Below are positions 52,032-60,606 of a stretch of 64,000 nt of DNA, piece after piece. The notes below the pieces were generated by a model. That model saw only the letters and a program-made list of their open reading frames with translations, was not told the origin of the DNA and did no database searches. Numbering within the stretch: position 1 is the stretch's first letter; each line of letters starts with the position of its first letter. The stretch lies in NCBI GenBank assembly GCA_964583765.1, contig CAZOWW010000001.1, positions 62,001 through 126,000 of the forward strand, read 5' to 3'. Source of the DNA: CAZOWW01 sp964583765 (GTDB lineage Bacteria > Actinomycetota > Actinomycetes > Actinomycetales > Kineosporiaceae). Both the position numbers and the translations under genes were made by a program.

Positions 52032-55000
52032 TCAGCGCCCTTCGCGTACCGAGATCGCCGCCTGCAGCAGTTCCCGGGCGCGGGCGTCGAAGCTGTGCTC
52101 CCGGTGGATCCGCTCGGCGACCGCGAGACGGTGCTCCCGGTCGGCGAAGCTCTTCTCGGGCGGCTCGCGGAGCAGTTCGGTCAGCTCGGCGGGAGCGTGC
52201 CAGGTGCGGACCGACCCGTCGCAGACGTCCTCGACCCCGACGGCCTCATCGCTGAGCAGGCGCCCGGCGGTCGCCACCACGTCGAACACCCGACTCGGGA
52301 CGAACCCCTCACACACGTCGTCCCCGCGGTCGTCCAGGACGATCCCTGCGGAGGCGTAGGCGCAGGGCAGTTCGTCCGGGTCGGGCAGCGAGGCCGACTT
52401 GATCATTTCTGCGGGGAGGAAGGGCTCCCAACCCTCGCCGTGGACGTGCAGGTCCACCCCCGCGTCCACGGCCTGGCGCAGGGCCGCCCGGTAGGTACCC
52501 CGGGAGTTGCCGACGAACAGGACCGGCGCCCCCGTGTCCGGTTCCCCCGCCCCCGGACGGAACCGGGCAGGGTCCGTGCACCGCAGGAGCGGCTGCACCG
52601 GAACACCCCAGCGTTCCCCGGCGTCGCGGGCCCAACTCGTGCTGGCCGCGAAGACGCGGTCGAAACGCGCCACCTCCCGGGCGGTGACCAGGTCGGGGTG
52701 GCTGATCACCCACAGCAGGGTGACCTGGGACTCGTCCGGGTCCACCTGGTCCGGTCCCCGCAGCACGACCGTGACGTCGTCCAGGTACCCCGAGGCCCGG
52801 TAGGCCGCCTCCCGCAGGTCCACCGCCACGTCCTGGCCGAGCCCACGCAGGGACGCCGCGAGGGACCTCGCGAAGTGCCAGTCCTCCCAGGCCGCGCGAT
52901 GCTCCCCCGCCGGGACCGCCGTCTTGAGCGCCCAGCGCAGGCGCGGCAGTCCGACTCCGGGTCCGGAGGTCACCGTGGCCGCCGGACGCACGAGCACGGG
53001 GTGGGCGCGGCGCCGCCCGAGGGCGTCGTCACGTTCGAGGCGGTGATGCGCCAGGTGGAATCCGGCCGCCTGCCACAGGTGCGCGCCCGTGACCGGGACG
53101 CCCTGGCTCCAGCGCTCCTGGAAGAGCTCGTCGTCGCGGGTGGCCCGGGGCTCCTCGCCGTCCTCGCCCGGCAACCACAGCACCTCGCAGCCGGTCAGCA
53201 GACGCACGCTGCCGCCCCGCGCGGCGACCAGCCGCAGCGACAGGTCCGTGGCGTGCCAGGACTGGACGAAGAGGCAGTCCAGCCCGCGCACCGCGAGCAG
53301 ATCCGCCGCCCGCGCCGCCCAGACCGGCCCGTACAGGGCAGGCACCTCGGTGCTCGGTCCCAGGGCGACCGCGTCGTCCACGGGCAGGTCCTTGAGGAAG
53401 GGCGTGGGCAACCCGCCACCGGCGGTGAAGGTGGCACCGGCGGCAGTGATCGTGCCGTCGGGGCCGCTGGTGAGCAGGCAGACCGCGGCGGTCCCGGGAT
53501 CGGCCAGGGACTCGGTCACCAGCTGCGCCCAGTCCTGGCCGACCACCGTGACCGGATCGCCGACCAGAACGATCTCGCCGGTGGAGTCCGCCAGCCCGAG
53601 GTCCACCCCGAGCCCGAACCCCACGTCGACCGGGGTCCGCACCACCCGGACCCGCGCGTCCGCGAGCGACAGGGCGGCCAGGGACAGGGACTGGGAACGC
53701 CGGGAGGCCCGGTCCACGACCACGATCTCGAGGTCGGCCTCCCCCGCCCCCGCGAGCAGTGCGGCCACCGCGCGGCGGACGTGGGGCGTGCAGTTGTGCG
53801 CGCAGAGGACGACGCTGATCCGGCCGGGGACCCGGGGCGCGGCCCCGGCCGTGGCCCAGTCCACCAGGTGCCGCGAGCGCACGACGTAGTCCCAGGAGAG
53901 CGGCTCCCGCACGCTGATCCGGGTGTCGTCCTCGGCGTCCTCGGCGTACACGGCACCGATGAACGGCAGGTAGCGGAGCTCGGTCCGTTCGCTCAACTTG
54001 AGCACGAGGTCGTAGTCGACCGTGCGGCGCAGGTCGGTGGAGAACGCGCCGACCTCACGCAGGAGCGCCGTCTCGACCACGAGCACGTTCAGGTCGATGT
54101 GGTTGCCCACGAGCAGGTACTCCCGGCCACCGGAGAAGCCCCGGTAGGTGGTGCGATCGCCGTGCTGGAGCTGCATGGCCGAGTAGGCGGCGGGCAGGTC
54201 GCGGCGGGTCATCGCGGCCAGCACCAGCCGCAGGAAGTCCGGTTCCCAGGTGTTGTCGGAGTCGAGGAACGCGACGTACCGGCCACGGGCCGCCGCGATG
54301 GCCCGGTTGCGGGCGGCGCTGACCCCCTCGCGCTCGGCGCGCAGCACGCGCAGCCGCGGCTCGAAGTGGGCCAGGCCTTCGAGCACGTGCGGGGTGTCGT
54401 CCGTGGATCCGTCGTCGACGACCACGAGTTCCCAGTCGCCGAAGGTCTGCGCCTGTACCGACGCCACCGCGCGACCGACCTTGGCCGCCCGGTTCCAGAC
54501 CGGCATGACCACGGTGACCAGGGGCTGGCCAGGCGTCCCGCCGGTCGGTCCGAGGTGTGCGAACTCCCGCCGGAAGGCACGCTGGGCATCCTCGTCGAGG
54601 TGGGCGACGTGTCGCGGTGCCCGGCGCAGCCGTTCCTGCTCGACCCAGCGGGCGCAGTGCTCCCGCAGATGTGCCACGGTCCGGTCCCAGCGCACCTCGG
54701 CCGGCCGGTCGAACACGTGCGCGAGCGGGAGCACGGAGTCGGGTCGGACGCCGGCCAGGAACCGCGAGAGCGGGCCTGGGTCGGCCCCGGACCTGCTGGG
54801 TTCGACCCCGCCGGCTCCCGGGTCGAAGAGCACGTGAGGCTGGGCCCAGTTCCGCAACCGGGTCTTGCCCAGGTAGTGGAGCAGGGGGTCGACCCGGCGC
54901 GAGCGCCACTTGGCGCGGTCGGCCCACTCCGGTTCGAAGAGCGGATGCGGGGAGAGCCCCGCGCCCCGGCCGTGCTGGAGGTAGTCCTGCACCGCCGCGC

Positions 55001-55175
55001 GGTCGTTGCGGAAGTGCCGCCCCCGCTGGAGCTCGTACCAGGACCGGTCGAAGACCCCGCTGGCGAGGACCCTGCGGACGGCGCGTGCCAGGCGCGCGGT
55101 GCGGATCGCCCGGGAACTCCCGGGGGCCGCCTTGATCACCCGCGTGATCCCGCGCCGGGGCAGCCGTGCCCTCAT
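52032..55175 (-). CDS. multidomain glycosyltransferase: GT2 + GT2-like + GT-B
   Basis: 1047 aa. ATG 55175 overlaps the RgpF-like stop (ATGA). A ~130-residue helical head with DRSWYELQRGRHFRNDRAAVQDYL; GT2 domain about 180-400 (VVMPVWNRAAKVGRA, VVDDGSTDDT, FLDSDNTWEPDFL); a second, degenerate GT2-like domain about 445-690 (VVLCAHNCTPHVRRAV, GDPVTVV); then a CgeB/GT-B-like domain (about 715-1040) with WVISHPDLVTAREVARFD, LFVGNSRGTYR and FVPSRVFDVVATAG. Its last ~330 residues match the C-terminal part of the gene at 62188. Probably builds a rhamnan-type chain in several steps. Confidence 0.88.
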   Translation of the reverse strand: MRARLPRRGITRVIKAAPGSSRAIRTARLARAVRRVLASGVFDRSWYELQRGRHFRNDRAAVQDYLQHGRGAGLSPHPLFEPEWADRAKWRSRRVDPLLHYLGKTRLRNWAQPHVLFDPGAGGVEPSRSGADPGPLSRFLAGVRPDSVLPLAHVFDRPAEVRWDRTVAHLREHCARWVEQERLRRAPRHVAHLDEDAQRAFRREFAHLGPTGGTPGQPLVTVVMPVWNRAAKVGRAVASVQAQTFGDWELVVVDDGSTDDTPHVLEGLAHFEPRLRVLRAEREGVSAARNRAIAAARGRYVAFLDSDNTWEPDFLRLVLAAMTRRDLPAAYSAMQLQHGDRTTYRGFSGGREYLLVGNHIDLNVLVVETALLREVGAFSTDLRRTVDYDLVLKLSERTELRYLPFIGAVYAEDAEDDTRISVREPLSWDYVVRSRHLVDWATAGAAPRVPGRISVVLCAHNCTPHVRRAVAALLAGAGEADLEIVVVDRASRRSQSLSLAALSLADARVRVVRTPVDVGFGLGVDLGLADSTGEIVLVGDPVTVVGQDWAQLVTESLADPGTAAVCLLTSGPDGTITAAGATFTAGGGLPTPFLKDLPVDDAVALGPSTEVPALYGPVWAARAADLLAVRGLDCLFVQSWHATDLSLRLVAARGGSVRLLTGCEVLWLPGEDGEEPRATRDDELFQERWSQGVPVTGAHLWQAAGFHLAHHRLERDDALGRRRAHPVLVRPAATVTSGPGVGLPRLRWALKTAVPAGEHRAAWEDWHFARSLAASLRGLGQDVAVDLREAAYRASGYLDDVTVVLRGPDQVDPDESQVTLLWVISHPDLVTAREVARFDRVFAASTSWARDAGERWGVPVQPLLRCTDPARFRPGAGEPDTGAPVLFVGNSRGTYRAALRQAVDAGVDLHVHGEGWEPFLPAEMIKSASLPDPDELPCAYASAGIVLDDRGDDVCEGFVPSRVFDVVATAGRLLSDEAVGVEDVCDGSVRTWHAPAELTELLREPPEKSFADREHRLAVAERIHREHSFDARARELLQAAISVREGR

Positions 55176-56122
55176 CGCACGTACCCGATCGCGGCGCGCA
55201 CCGGCCACGGGGGGACGACCGGGCCCGTGCTCTCCCCGGCCCGCCCCGGGTACTGGACCTGGGTGCGCTCCAGGTAGGCGCGCACGTCCGCGAACTGCTC
55301 GGGGTAGCGCTCCTCGCAGGCCCGCAGCAACCGGTCGGAGCCGAGCCGGTAGGGGTCGTACCGCAGGGTGTCGATCTTCACGACGGGCAACCGGCCCTCC
55401 GTCAACGCTCGGTCGGCCAGGCAGGCCACCGGATTCCAGGGCTCCAGCGGGACGCGCCGGAGCGCACGCCCACGCCGGGCGCGCGGTTGGGCACGGATGA
55501 CGTGCCAGGCGAACCACAGGTGACGGGCCCGGGCCAGCCGTCGGTCCGCCTCCGACTCCTGGAAGTACCCCCCGGGGCGGAAACCGGCGGACCGCAGGTG
55601 CGCGGTCATCCCGAGTTCGTACCGCCGGATCACCTCGGCCCGGTCCGAGATCGGGGTCATCGTGCGCCAGAAGGAGCGGAAGGCCTCCGAACGCGCCACC
55701 CAGGACCGGAACGCGACGAAGAAGCTCTGCACGTGCCACCCGCGGCGGGGGGTATAGGTGAGCCCCCAGAAGTCCGCGGGGCGTTCCTCCATGTCGGCGA
55801 AAATGCGCCGGTAGGGGATCAGGGGGCCCACGTAACTGTCGTTGCAGACGACCACGTAGTCGTAACCGGAGAGGTCGCCGGCCCGGTCCAGTCCGGTCTT
55901 GTAACTGTAGAAGTCGTAGCCGAAGTTGGGTCGCGTGACCAGTTCTGCCCGGGAAGTGATTTCCCGGACCACCGTGGGGTCCTTAAGTTCTGCCGTGCTC
56001 ACCACGATCAGCCGGTCGGCGACCTCGGCCCAGGCGTCCATCTGCCGGAGCGCGTGCCCGGAGACCTGGCCGTCGGCGTCGTAGTGCGCCATCACCACAA
56101 GTGCGCGCATCATCCTTCTCAC
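55172..56122 (-). CDS. RgpF-like rhamnan synthesis protein
   Basis: 316 aa. RgpF family: ALVVMAHYDADGQVSGHALRQMDAW, ELVTRPNFGYDFYSYKTGLDRAG, VVVCNDSYVGPL, WGLTYTPRRGWHVQSFFVAF and the C-terminal YPEQFADVRAYLERTQV. RgpF takes part in making rhamnose-glucose polysaccharide in streptococci, so it agrees with the rml genes. GTG 56122 is given; ATG 56113 or 56110 are alternatives and begin MMRALVVMAHYD. Transcribed with the multidomain GT. Confidence 0.87.
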   Translation of the reverse strand: MRRMMRALVVMAHYDADGQVSGHALRQMDAWAEVADRLIVVSTAELKDPTVVREITSRAELVTRPNFGYDFYSYKTGLDRAGDLSGYDYVVVCNDSYVGPLIPYRRIFADMEERPADFWGLTYTPRRGWHVQSFFVAFRSWVARSEAFRSFWRTMTPISDRAEVIRRYELGMTAHLRSAGFRPGGYFQESEADRRLARARHLWFAWHVIRAQPRARRGRALRRVPLEPWNPVACLADRALTEGRLPVVKIDTLRYDPYRLGSDRLLRACEERYPEQFADVRAYLERTQVQYPGRAGESTGPVVPPWPVRAAIGYVR

Positions 56123-56279
56123 GGTCCGGGGCCGCTCACCCCTCCCGGCCGCCGTAACGGGCCCGCGAGCAGCCGCCCGAGCACCGCAGCCTACCGGCAG
56201 AGATCCGACGGGACGGGTGGGACCACCCGAAGACCCGACCCGTGCCCCGGAGACGAGGAGTCACCGGGAGGGTATGCAG

Positions 56280-56285
56280 TATCGT
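56280..56285 (+). promoter_or_regulatory. -10 box of rmlA
   Basis: TATCGT, 8 nt before ATG 56294; leader of at most two bases. Confidence 0.6.
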
Positions 56286-56293
56286 CGGCTGAC

Positions 56294-57181
56294 ATGCGCG
56301 GGATCATCCTCGCCGGCGGTTCCGGCACACGGTTGCACCCCATCACGAAGGGCGTCAGCAAGCAGCTGATGCCCGTGTACGACAAGCCGATGATCTACTA
56401 TCCCTTGTCGACCCTGATGATGGCGGGCATCCGCGAGATCCTGATCATCACCACCCCGCAGGACTCGTCCCAGTTCCAGCGCCTGCTCGGGGACGGCAGC
56501 ACGCTGGGCATGCGGTTGGAGTACGCGGTGCAACCACGTCCCGAGGGCCTGGCCCAGGCGTTCCACATCGGGGCGGACTTCATCGGTGCCGACCGCGTGG
56601 CTCTCGCGCTGGGCGACAACATCTTCCACGGCTCCGGCCTGGGTACGGCATTGCGCCGGCACACCCAGGTGGACGGCGGCCAGGTGTTCGCGTACCACGT
56701 CGCCAATCCGCGGGACTACGGCGTCGTGGACTTCGACGCCGAGGGGCGCGTGACCTCCATCGAGGAGAAGCCCGCCGAACCGAAGAGTTCCTACGCCGTG
56801 CCGGGGCTCTACTTCTACGACAACTCGGTGGTGGAGATCGCCCGCACCATCCGGCCCAGCGCCCGGGGCGAACTCGAGATCACCACGGTGAACGAGGTCT
56901 ACCTGAACGAGGGCCGGCTGCACGTGAGCGTGCTGGAGCGCGGCACCGCGTGGCTGGACACCGGCACCTTCGAGGCCATGATGGACGCCGCCGTCTTCAT
57001 CCAGGCGATCGAGGCCCGGCAGGGGTACAAGATCGGCTGCATCGAGGAGGTGGCCTGGCGCGAGGGCTGGATCGACGACGAGCAGCTCGGGGCGCTGGGC
57101 GACCAGATGCGCAAGAGCGGCTACGGCGACTACCTGCTGGGTCTCCTCGAACGCAGTCGGGAGCGGTTCTCCCCCAGCTGA
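56294..57181 (+). CDS. rmlA: glucose-1-phosphate thymidylyltransferase
   Basis: 295 aa. Makes dTDP-glucose, first step of dTDP-rhamnose. Start ATG 56294 gives MRGIILAGGSGTRLHPIT with the nucleotide-binding GGSGTRL; KQLMPVYDKPMIYYPLSTLMMAGI, ALGDNIFHG (metal Asp), EEKPAEPKSSYAVPGLYFYD and the metal Asp of TAWLDTGTFEAMMDA are all present. Upstream in-frame codons are the shadow of the RgpF gene. Transcribed alone. Confidence 0.97.
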   Translation: MRGIILAGGSGTRLHPITKGVSKQLMPVYDKPMIYYPLSTLMMAGIREILIITTPQDSSQFQRLLGDGSTLGMRLEYAVQPRPEGLAQAFHIGADFIGADRVALALGDNIFHGSGLGTALRRHTQVDGGQVFAYHVANPRDYGVVDFDAEGRVTSIEEKPAEPKSSYAVPGLYFYDNSVVEIARTIRPSARGELEITTVNEVYLNEGRLHVSVLERGTAWLDTGTFEAMMDAAVFIQAIEARQGYKIGCIEEVAWREGWIDDEQLGALGDQMRKSGYGDYLLGLLERSRERFSPS

Positions 57182-57275
57182 CCACGCCCTCCGGGGTGTC
57201 GCCGGGCCGGTTCCGGAAGGATCGCCGGACGCCGGCCGCGGTCGACGAGCGATCGGACCGTCCGGCCCTCCCTGC

Positions 57276-58049
57276 TCAGCGACGGCCCGGTACCCGCCCC
57301 ACGGCGTGGACCACCTGCCCGAACGGCGGCCACAGACGGCGTTCCACCCGCCGGGCGAGCGGGACCAGCGTGCGGTCCCAGACCGTCGCGAGCAGCTCGT
57401 GTCCCGGGACCCGACCGAGCGCCGTCCCGCTGAGGTACTGCCCGAGCAGACCCGGCGCGTTCACGTACCGCACCCGTTCCACGGGGATGCCCGCATCGTC
57501 GTAGGCCTGGGCCAGGGAAGCGCGGGTGAAGCGACGCGGGAGACCCGACTCCCGGCCGGGATGCCGACCGACCCGCCCGAGTGCCGGCACGACGGTCACC
57601 ACGTAGGCGCCCGGACCGCAGAGCCGATAGGCGGCCCGCAGGGAGGCGGCCGGGTCGCTCACCCGGGAAAGGACACCGCACGAGACGAGGGCCGTGTAGG
57701 ACGCCCCGGGCAGGCTCTCAGGGTCACCCAGGTCGAGGTCGCACACCCGGACCTGCGGATCTGCGCCGAAACGCCGCGCGAGGCCGTCCCGGCGCGCCCG
57801 ATCCGGCTCACCCAGGGTGATCCGCGTGACCCCCAGATCGAGCCAGGTCCGGACCCGGTCGCCGCGGCCGCTGCCCAGTTCCACCGGGTCGCCGCCCAGG
57901 TACGGATGGGCGAGCCCGGCGAGCCACGCCTGGAACCGCGCTCCGTACGACTCCTCGAGGCGGGCCGGCGACTCCTCCGAACAGGACGGTTCTCCGTCCG
58001 GCGAGCCGTGAGCCGCCGGGTAGCCCTGTGCGGTGAGCACGTCCGTCAT
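57276..58049 (-). CDS. class I SAM-dependent methyltransferase
   Basis: 257 aa. Motif I PVELGSGRGDRVRTWLD (GxGxGxR-like), acidic residue after strand 2 (ITLGEPD), CDLDLGDPES and LVSCGVLSRVSDPAASLRAAYRL (post-I to post-III) of type-11 enzymes. C-terminal ~80 residues cap the active site. Substrate unknown; in this position a sugar or glycan is a fair guess. ATG 58049 follows TAGGAT by 6 nt. Confidence 0.85.
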   Translation of the reverse strand: MTDVLTAQGYPAAHGSPDGEPSCSEESPARLEESYGARFQAWLAGLAHPYLGGDPVELGSGRGDRVRTWLDLGVTRITLGEPDRARRDGLARRFGADPQVRVCDLDLGDPESLPGASYTALVSCGVLSRVSDPAASLRAAYRLCGPGAYVVTVVPALGRVGRHPGRESGLPRRFTRASLAQAYDDAGIPVERVRYVNAPGLLGQYLSGTALGRVPGHELLATVWDRTLVPLARRVERRLWPPFGQVVHAVGRVPGRR

Positions 58050-58055
58050 GCGGTC

Positions 58056-58061
58056 ATCCTA
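58056..58061 (-). promoter_or_regulatory. -10 box of the methyltransferase gene (leaderless)
   Basis: TAGGAT on the minus strand, 6 nt before ATG 58049. Confidence 0.75.
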
Positions 58062-58245
58062 GCCACATGATCACCACAGGGTAGTCATTGCGCACACAGA
58101 GTCATTACGGACACGGAGGCGAGCACGGGGGCACAGGGCACGGGGCGCGGACATGAGCAGAGGGTGCGAAGCGGGGAGCACGGCGGCGCCCCGGTGAGGG
58201 CCGGGCATCTCCGCGAACCCTCCGTGTCCACATAGTGATATGCCT

Positions 58246-58257
58246 ATCTCAATAGAT
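58246..58257. promoter_or_regulatory. operator-like palindrome at the MFS promoter
   Basis: ATCT-CAAT-AGAT inside an A/T-rich island (about 58228-58260) that covers the -35 position of the MFS promoter. Rare A/T richness and placement suggest a regulator site; the regulator is not in the window. Confidence 0.4.
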
Positions 58258-58270
58258 GGATGCCCGGGAC

Positions 58271-58276
58271 TAGGGT
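58271..58276 (+). promoter_or_regulatory. -10 box of the MFS gene (leaderless)
   Basis: TAGGGT, 6 nt before GTG 58283. Confidence 0.75.
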
Positions 58277-58282
58277 GAAGCC

Positions 58283-59515
58283 GTGACCCACTCCCCCACC
58301 CGACGCTGGGCGATCCTGGGCGTCGGCCTGGCCGCGATGATCTGCGCCTGTGCCACCCAGTACGGCATGCCCTATCTCGTGCCTGTCCTGCGCACGGCCG
58401 GTGTGGGCGCCTCGGACCGGGCGGTGCTCGTCTCCGCCCCGATCACCGGTGTGCTCCTGGCCCTGGCCGCCTGGGGAGCGCTCGCCGACCGGGTGGGTGA
58501 ACGGGTGGTGCTCGGCGGAGGTCTGTGCCTGGCGGCAGGTGCGCTCGCGGCCGCGAGCGCGTGCCCGGTGCGCTCGTGGTGGTTGGTGGCCGCGCTCGTC
58601 GCCGCCGGTGCGGCGAGCTCGTGCGTGCACGCGGCGAGCGGCCGGCTGATCCTGGGCTGGTTCGCCGCCCACGAGCGAGGGCTGGCCATGGGGGTACGAC
58701 AGACCAGCCAGCCGCTGGGCCTCGCCGTGGCCGCGCTGGTCCTCCCGCCCGCGGGCCGCCACGGCTACGGCACCGCGTTCGCCGTCCTCGGGGTCGGGTG
58801 CCTGGCCACGGGTGCCCTGGCCCTGGCAGCGGTGCGCGACCCCGATCTGCCCCGGGCCGGAGCGGCGGGGAACGCGAACCCCTACCGGGCACCCTTCCTG
58901 TGGCGGCTGCACGCGGCGAGCGCGCTGCTGGTCCTGCCCCAGTTCATGATTTCTGCCTTCGCGTACGACTTTCTCGTGCACGAGCGCGGCTGGTCCTCGG
59001 GCATCGCCGGGACCCTGCTGGCGGGCTCCTCGCTCGCCGGTGCGGCGGCACGGCTCGTCGCCGGCTGGTGGTCGGACCGGGTCGGCCTCAGGCTCTCCCC
59101 GATGCGGGTGCTCGCCACGGGGATCACGATCACCATGGTCGTGCTCTCCCTGTGCGCCTGGGCCGATGTCGCGGCCGTCGTGGGCGTGCTGGCCGTTGCC
59201 TCGGTGATCACCTCAAGCGTGAACGGGTTGGCCTACACGGCCGTCGCCGAACGCGCGGGTAGCCGGTGGGCCGGTCGGTCCCTGGGCATCCACAACACCG
59301 GGCAGAACCTGGTGGCGGTGCTCACCCCGCCCCTGGTCACCGTGGTCGTGGAGGCCGGCTCGGCGGGGTATCCGCTCAGTTTCGCCGGCTGTGCCCTCGC
59401 CGCCCTGGTCGCCGTGGGCACGGTGCCCGCTCGGGACGAGCGGCCACCCGGCCGGGATCCGGAACCCGTCCCCGCCCCGGTCAACCGACCAGTGCCGGCA
59501 CGACCTCCTGCGTGA
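58283..59515 (+). CDS. MFS transporter
   Basis: 410 aa, twelve TM helices. GTG 58283 fixed by its -10 box. Motif A-like loop LADRVGERVVLGGGL after TM2; RQTSQPLGLAVAALVLPPA in TM5; FMISAFAYDFLVHERGW before TM7; second-half loop WWSDRVGLRLSPMR. Overall like the organic-anion (oxalate/formate, NarK-like) branch of MFS, substrate unknown. Its end overlaps the convergent oxidoreductase gene by 35 bp. Unlike its neighbours it has a putative operator. Confidence 0.88.
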   Translation: MTHSPTRRWAILGVGLAAMICACATQYGMPYLVPVLRTAGVGASDRAVLVSAPITGVLLALAAWGALADRVGERVVLGGGLCLAAGALAAASACPVRSWWLVAALVAAGAASSCVHAASGRLILGWFAAHERGLAMGVRQTSQPLGLAVAALVLPPAGRHGYGTAFAVLGVGCLATGALALAAVRDPDLPRAGAAGNANPYRAPFLWRLHAASALLVLPQFMISAFAYDFLVHERGWSSGIAGTLLAGSSLAGAAARLVAGWWSDRVGLRLSPMRVLATGITITMVVLSLCAWADVAAVVGVLAVASVITSSVNGLAYTAVAERAGSRWAGRSLGIHNTGQNLVAVLTPPLVTVVVEAGSAGYPLSFAGCALAALVAVGTVPARDERPPGRDPEPVPAPVNRPVPARPPA

Positions 59516-60470
59516 AGAGCCGGATCCCGCTGTCGTCGTAGGCGGCCTCGAGGAAGTAGGTGATCGCGTAGGTCATGCCGGCGGCCTCGAGCTCGCGCAG
59601 CCGCTCCACGATCTGCTCGGGAGTGCCGACGAGCGGACCGGTGCGGAACATCTCCACCGTCGCGGCCAGGGTCTCGGGGCTGACCAGGGGGCGGTAGTGG
59701 TCCTCGATCCACTCCAGGCGCTCGGCCACCTCGGCCTCGTCCCGGCCGATCACCACGTTGTAGTTCGCGGACCGGACGATCTCGCCGTAGTCGCGGCCGA
59801 GGTCACGGCAGTGGTCCTCCAGGATCGCGGACTTGTGCCGGAAACCGTCCAGGGTTCCGTCGAAGTTCGTGTAGGCGGCGTACTCCGCGGCGATCCGCAG
59901 GGTCTTCTTCTCCCCGCCGCCGGCCACCCACAGCGGGACGCCGCCGTCCTGCAGCGGCTTGGGGCGACAGATCGCGCCGTCCACCTGGTAGTGCTCGCCG
60001 GCCAGGGTGGCCTCGCCGTCCCGCCACGCCTGCCGCATGATCTCCACGCCCTCGGCGAGCATGGCCAGGCGGTCCCCGGCGCCCGGGAAGCCGTACCCGT
60101 AGGCGTTCCACTCGTGCTCGTACCAACCCGCGCCGATGCCCATCTCGGCGCGGCCACCGGAGATCACGTCGACCGTGGCCGCCACCTTGGCCAGGTACAT
60201 AGGGTTGCGGTAACCCATGCAGGTGCACATCTGCCCCAGGCGCACCCGGTGGGTCGCGGCCGCCAGGGCCGCCATCACCGTCCACGCCTCATGGGTCGCC
60301 TCGGTCGTGGGTACAGGAACGGTGTGGAAGTGGTCGTAGACCCACACCGACTCGAAGGAGCCCCGGTCCGCGAGCTGGGCGACGTCCCGCATCGCCTCCC
60401 AGTGGTAGGTCGGTTCGATCCCTACCAGGTCCAGCCGCCATCCCTGAGGCACGAAGAGTCCGAAACGCAT
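59481..60470 (-). CDS. LLM-class F420-dependent oxidoreductase
   Basis: 329 aa, bacterial luciferase-like TIM barrel. Visible: MRFGLFVPQGW, ESVWVYDHFHTVPVP, RVRLGQMCTCMGYRNPMYLAKVAATVDVISGGRAEMGIGAGW and PLWVAGGGEKKTLRIAAEYA; this set is typical of the F420-using rather than the FMNH2-using side. The substrate is unknown. ATG 60470, TAGGCT box 6 nt upstream. CofD and CofE, which would make its cofactor, are 30 kb away. Confidence 0.9.
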   Translation of the reverse strand: MRFGLFVPQGWRLDLVGIEPTYHWEAMRDVAQLADRGSFESVWVYDHFHTVPVPTTEATHEAWTVMAALAAATHRVRLGQMCTCMGYRNPMYLAKVAATVDVISGGRAEMGIGAGWYEHEWNAYGYGFPGAGDRLAMLAEGVEIMRQAWRDGEATLAGEHYQVDGAICRPKPLQDGGVPLWVAGGGEKKTLRIAAEYAAYTNFDGTLDGFRHKSAILEDHCRDLGRDYGEIVRSANYNVVIGRDEAEVAERLEWIEDHYRPLVSPETLAATVEMFRTGPLVGTPEQIVERLRELEAAGMTYAITYFLEAAYDDSGIRLFTQEVVPALVG

Positions 60471-60476
60471 GGGGTC

Positions 60477-60482
60477 AGCCTA
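60477..60482 (-). promoter_or_regulatory. -10 box of the LLM oxidoreductase gene (leaderless)
   Basis: TAGGCT on the minus strand, 6 nt before ATG 60470. Confidence 0.75.
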
Positions 60483-60594
60483 GGAGACGACCGACGACTC
60501 GCCTGCCGGGAGAACGGGGGATAGTTGGTCACCCCGAACAGCCCCACGTGGTGGCAGTCCGCGACCGCGTGCATCCTCCGGTCGCTGGAGCCGA

Positions 60595-60600
60595 TAGCCT
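60595..60600 (+). promoter_or_regulatory. -10 box of the UDP-glucose dehydrogenase gene (leaderless)
   Basis: TAGCCT, 6 nt before GTG 60607. Confidence 0.75.
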
Positions 60601-60606
60601 CTCCGG

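Noticed and set aside
51822..55277. 1151-aa plus-strand open frame opposite the multidomain GT
   Set aside because: Low-complexity translation of the antisense; minus strand has clear GT2 motifs.
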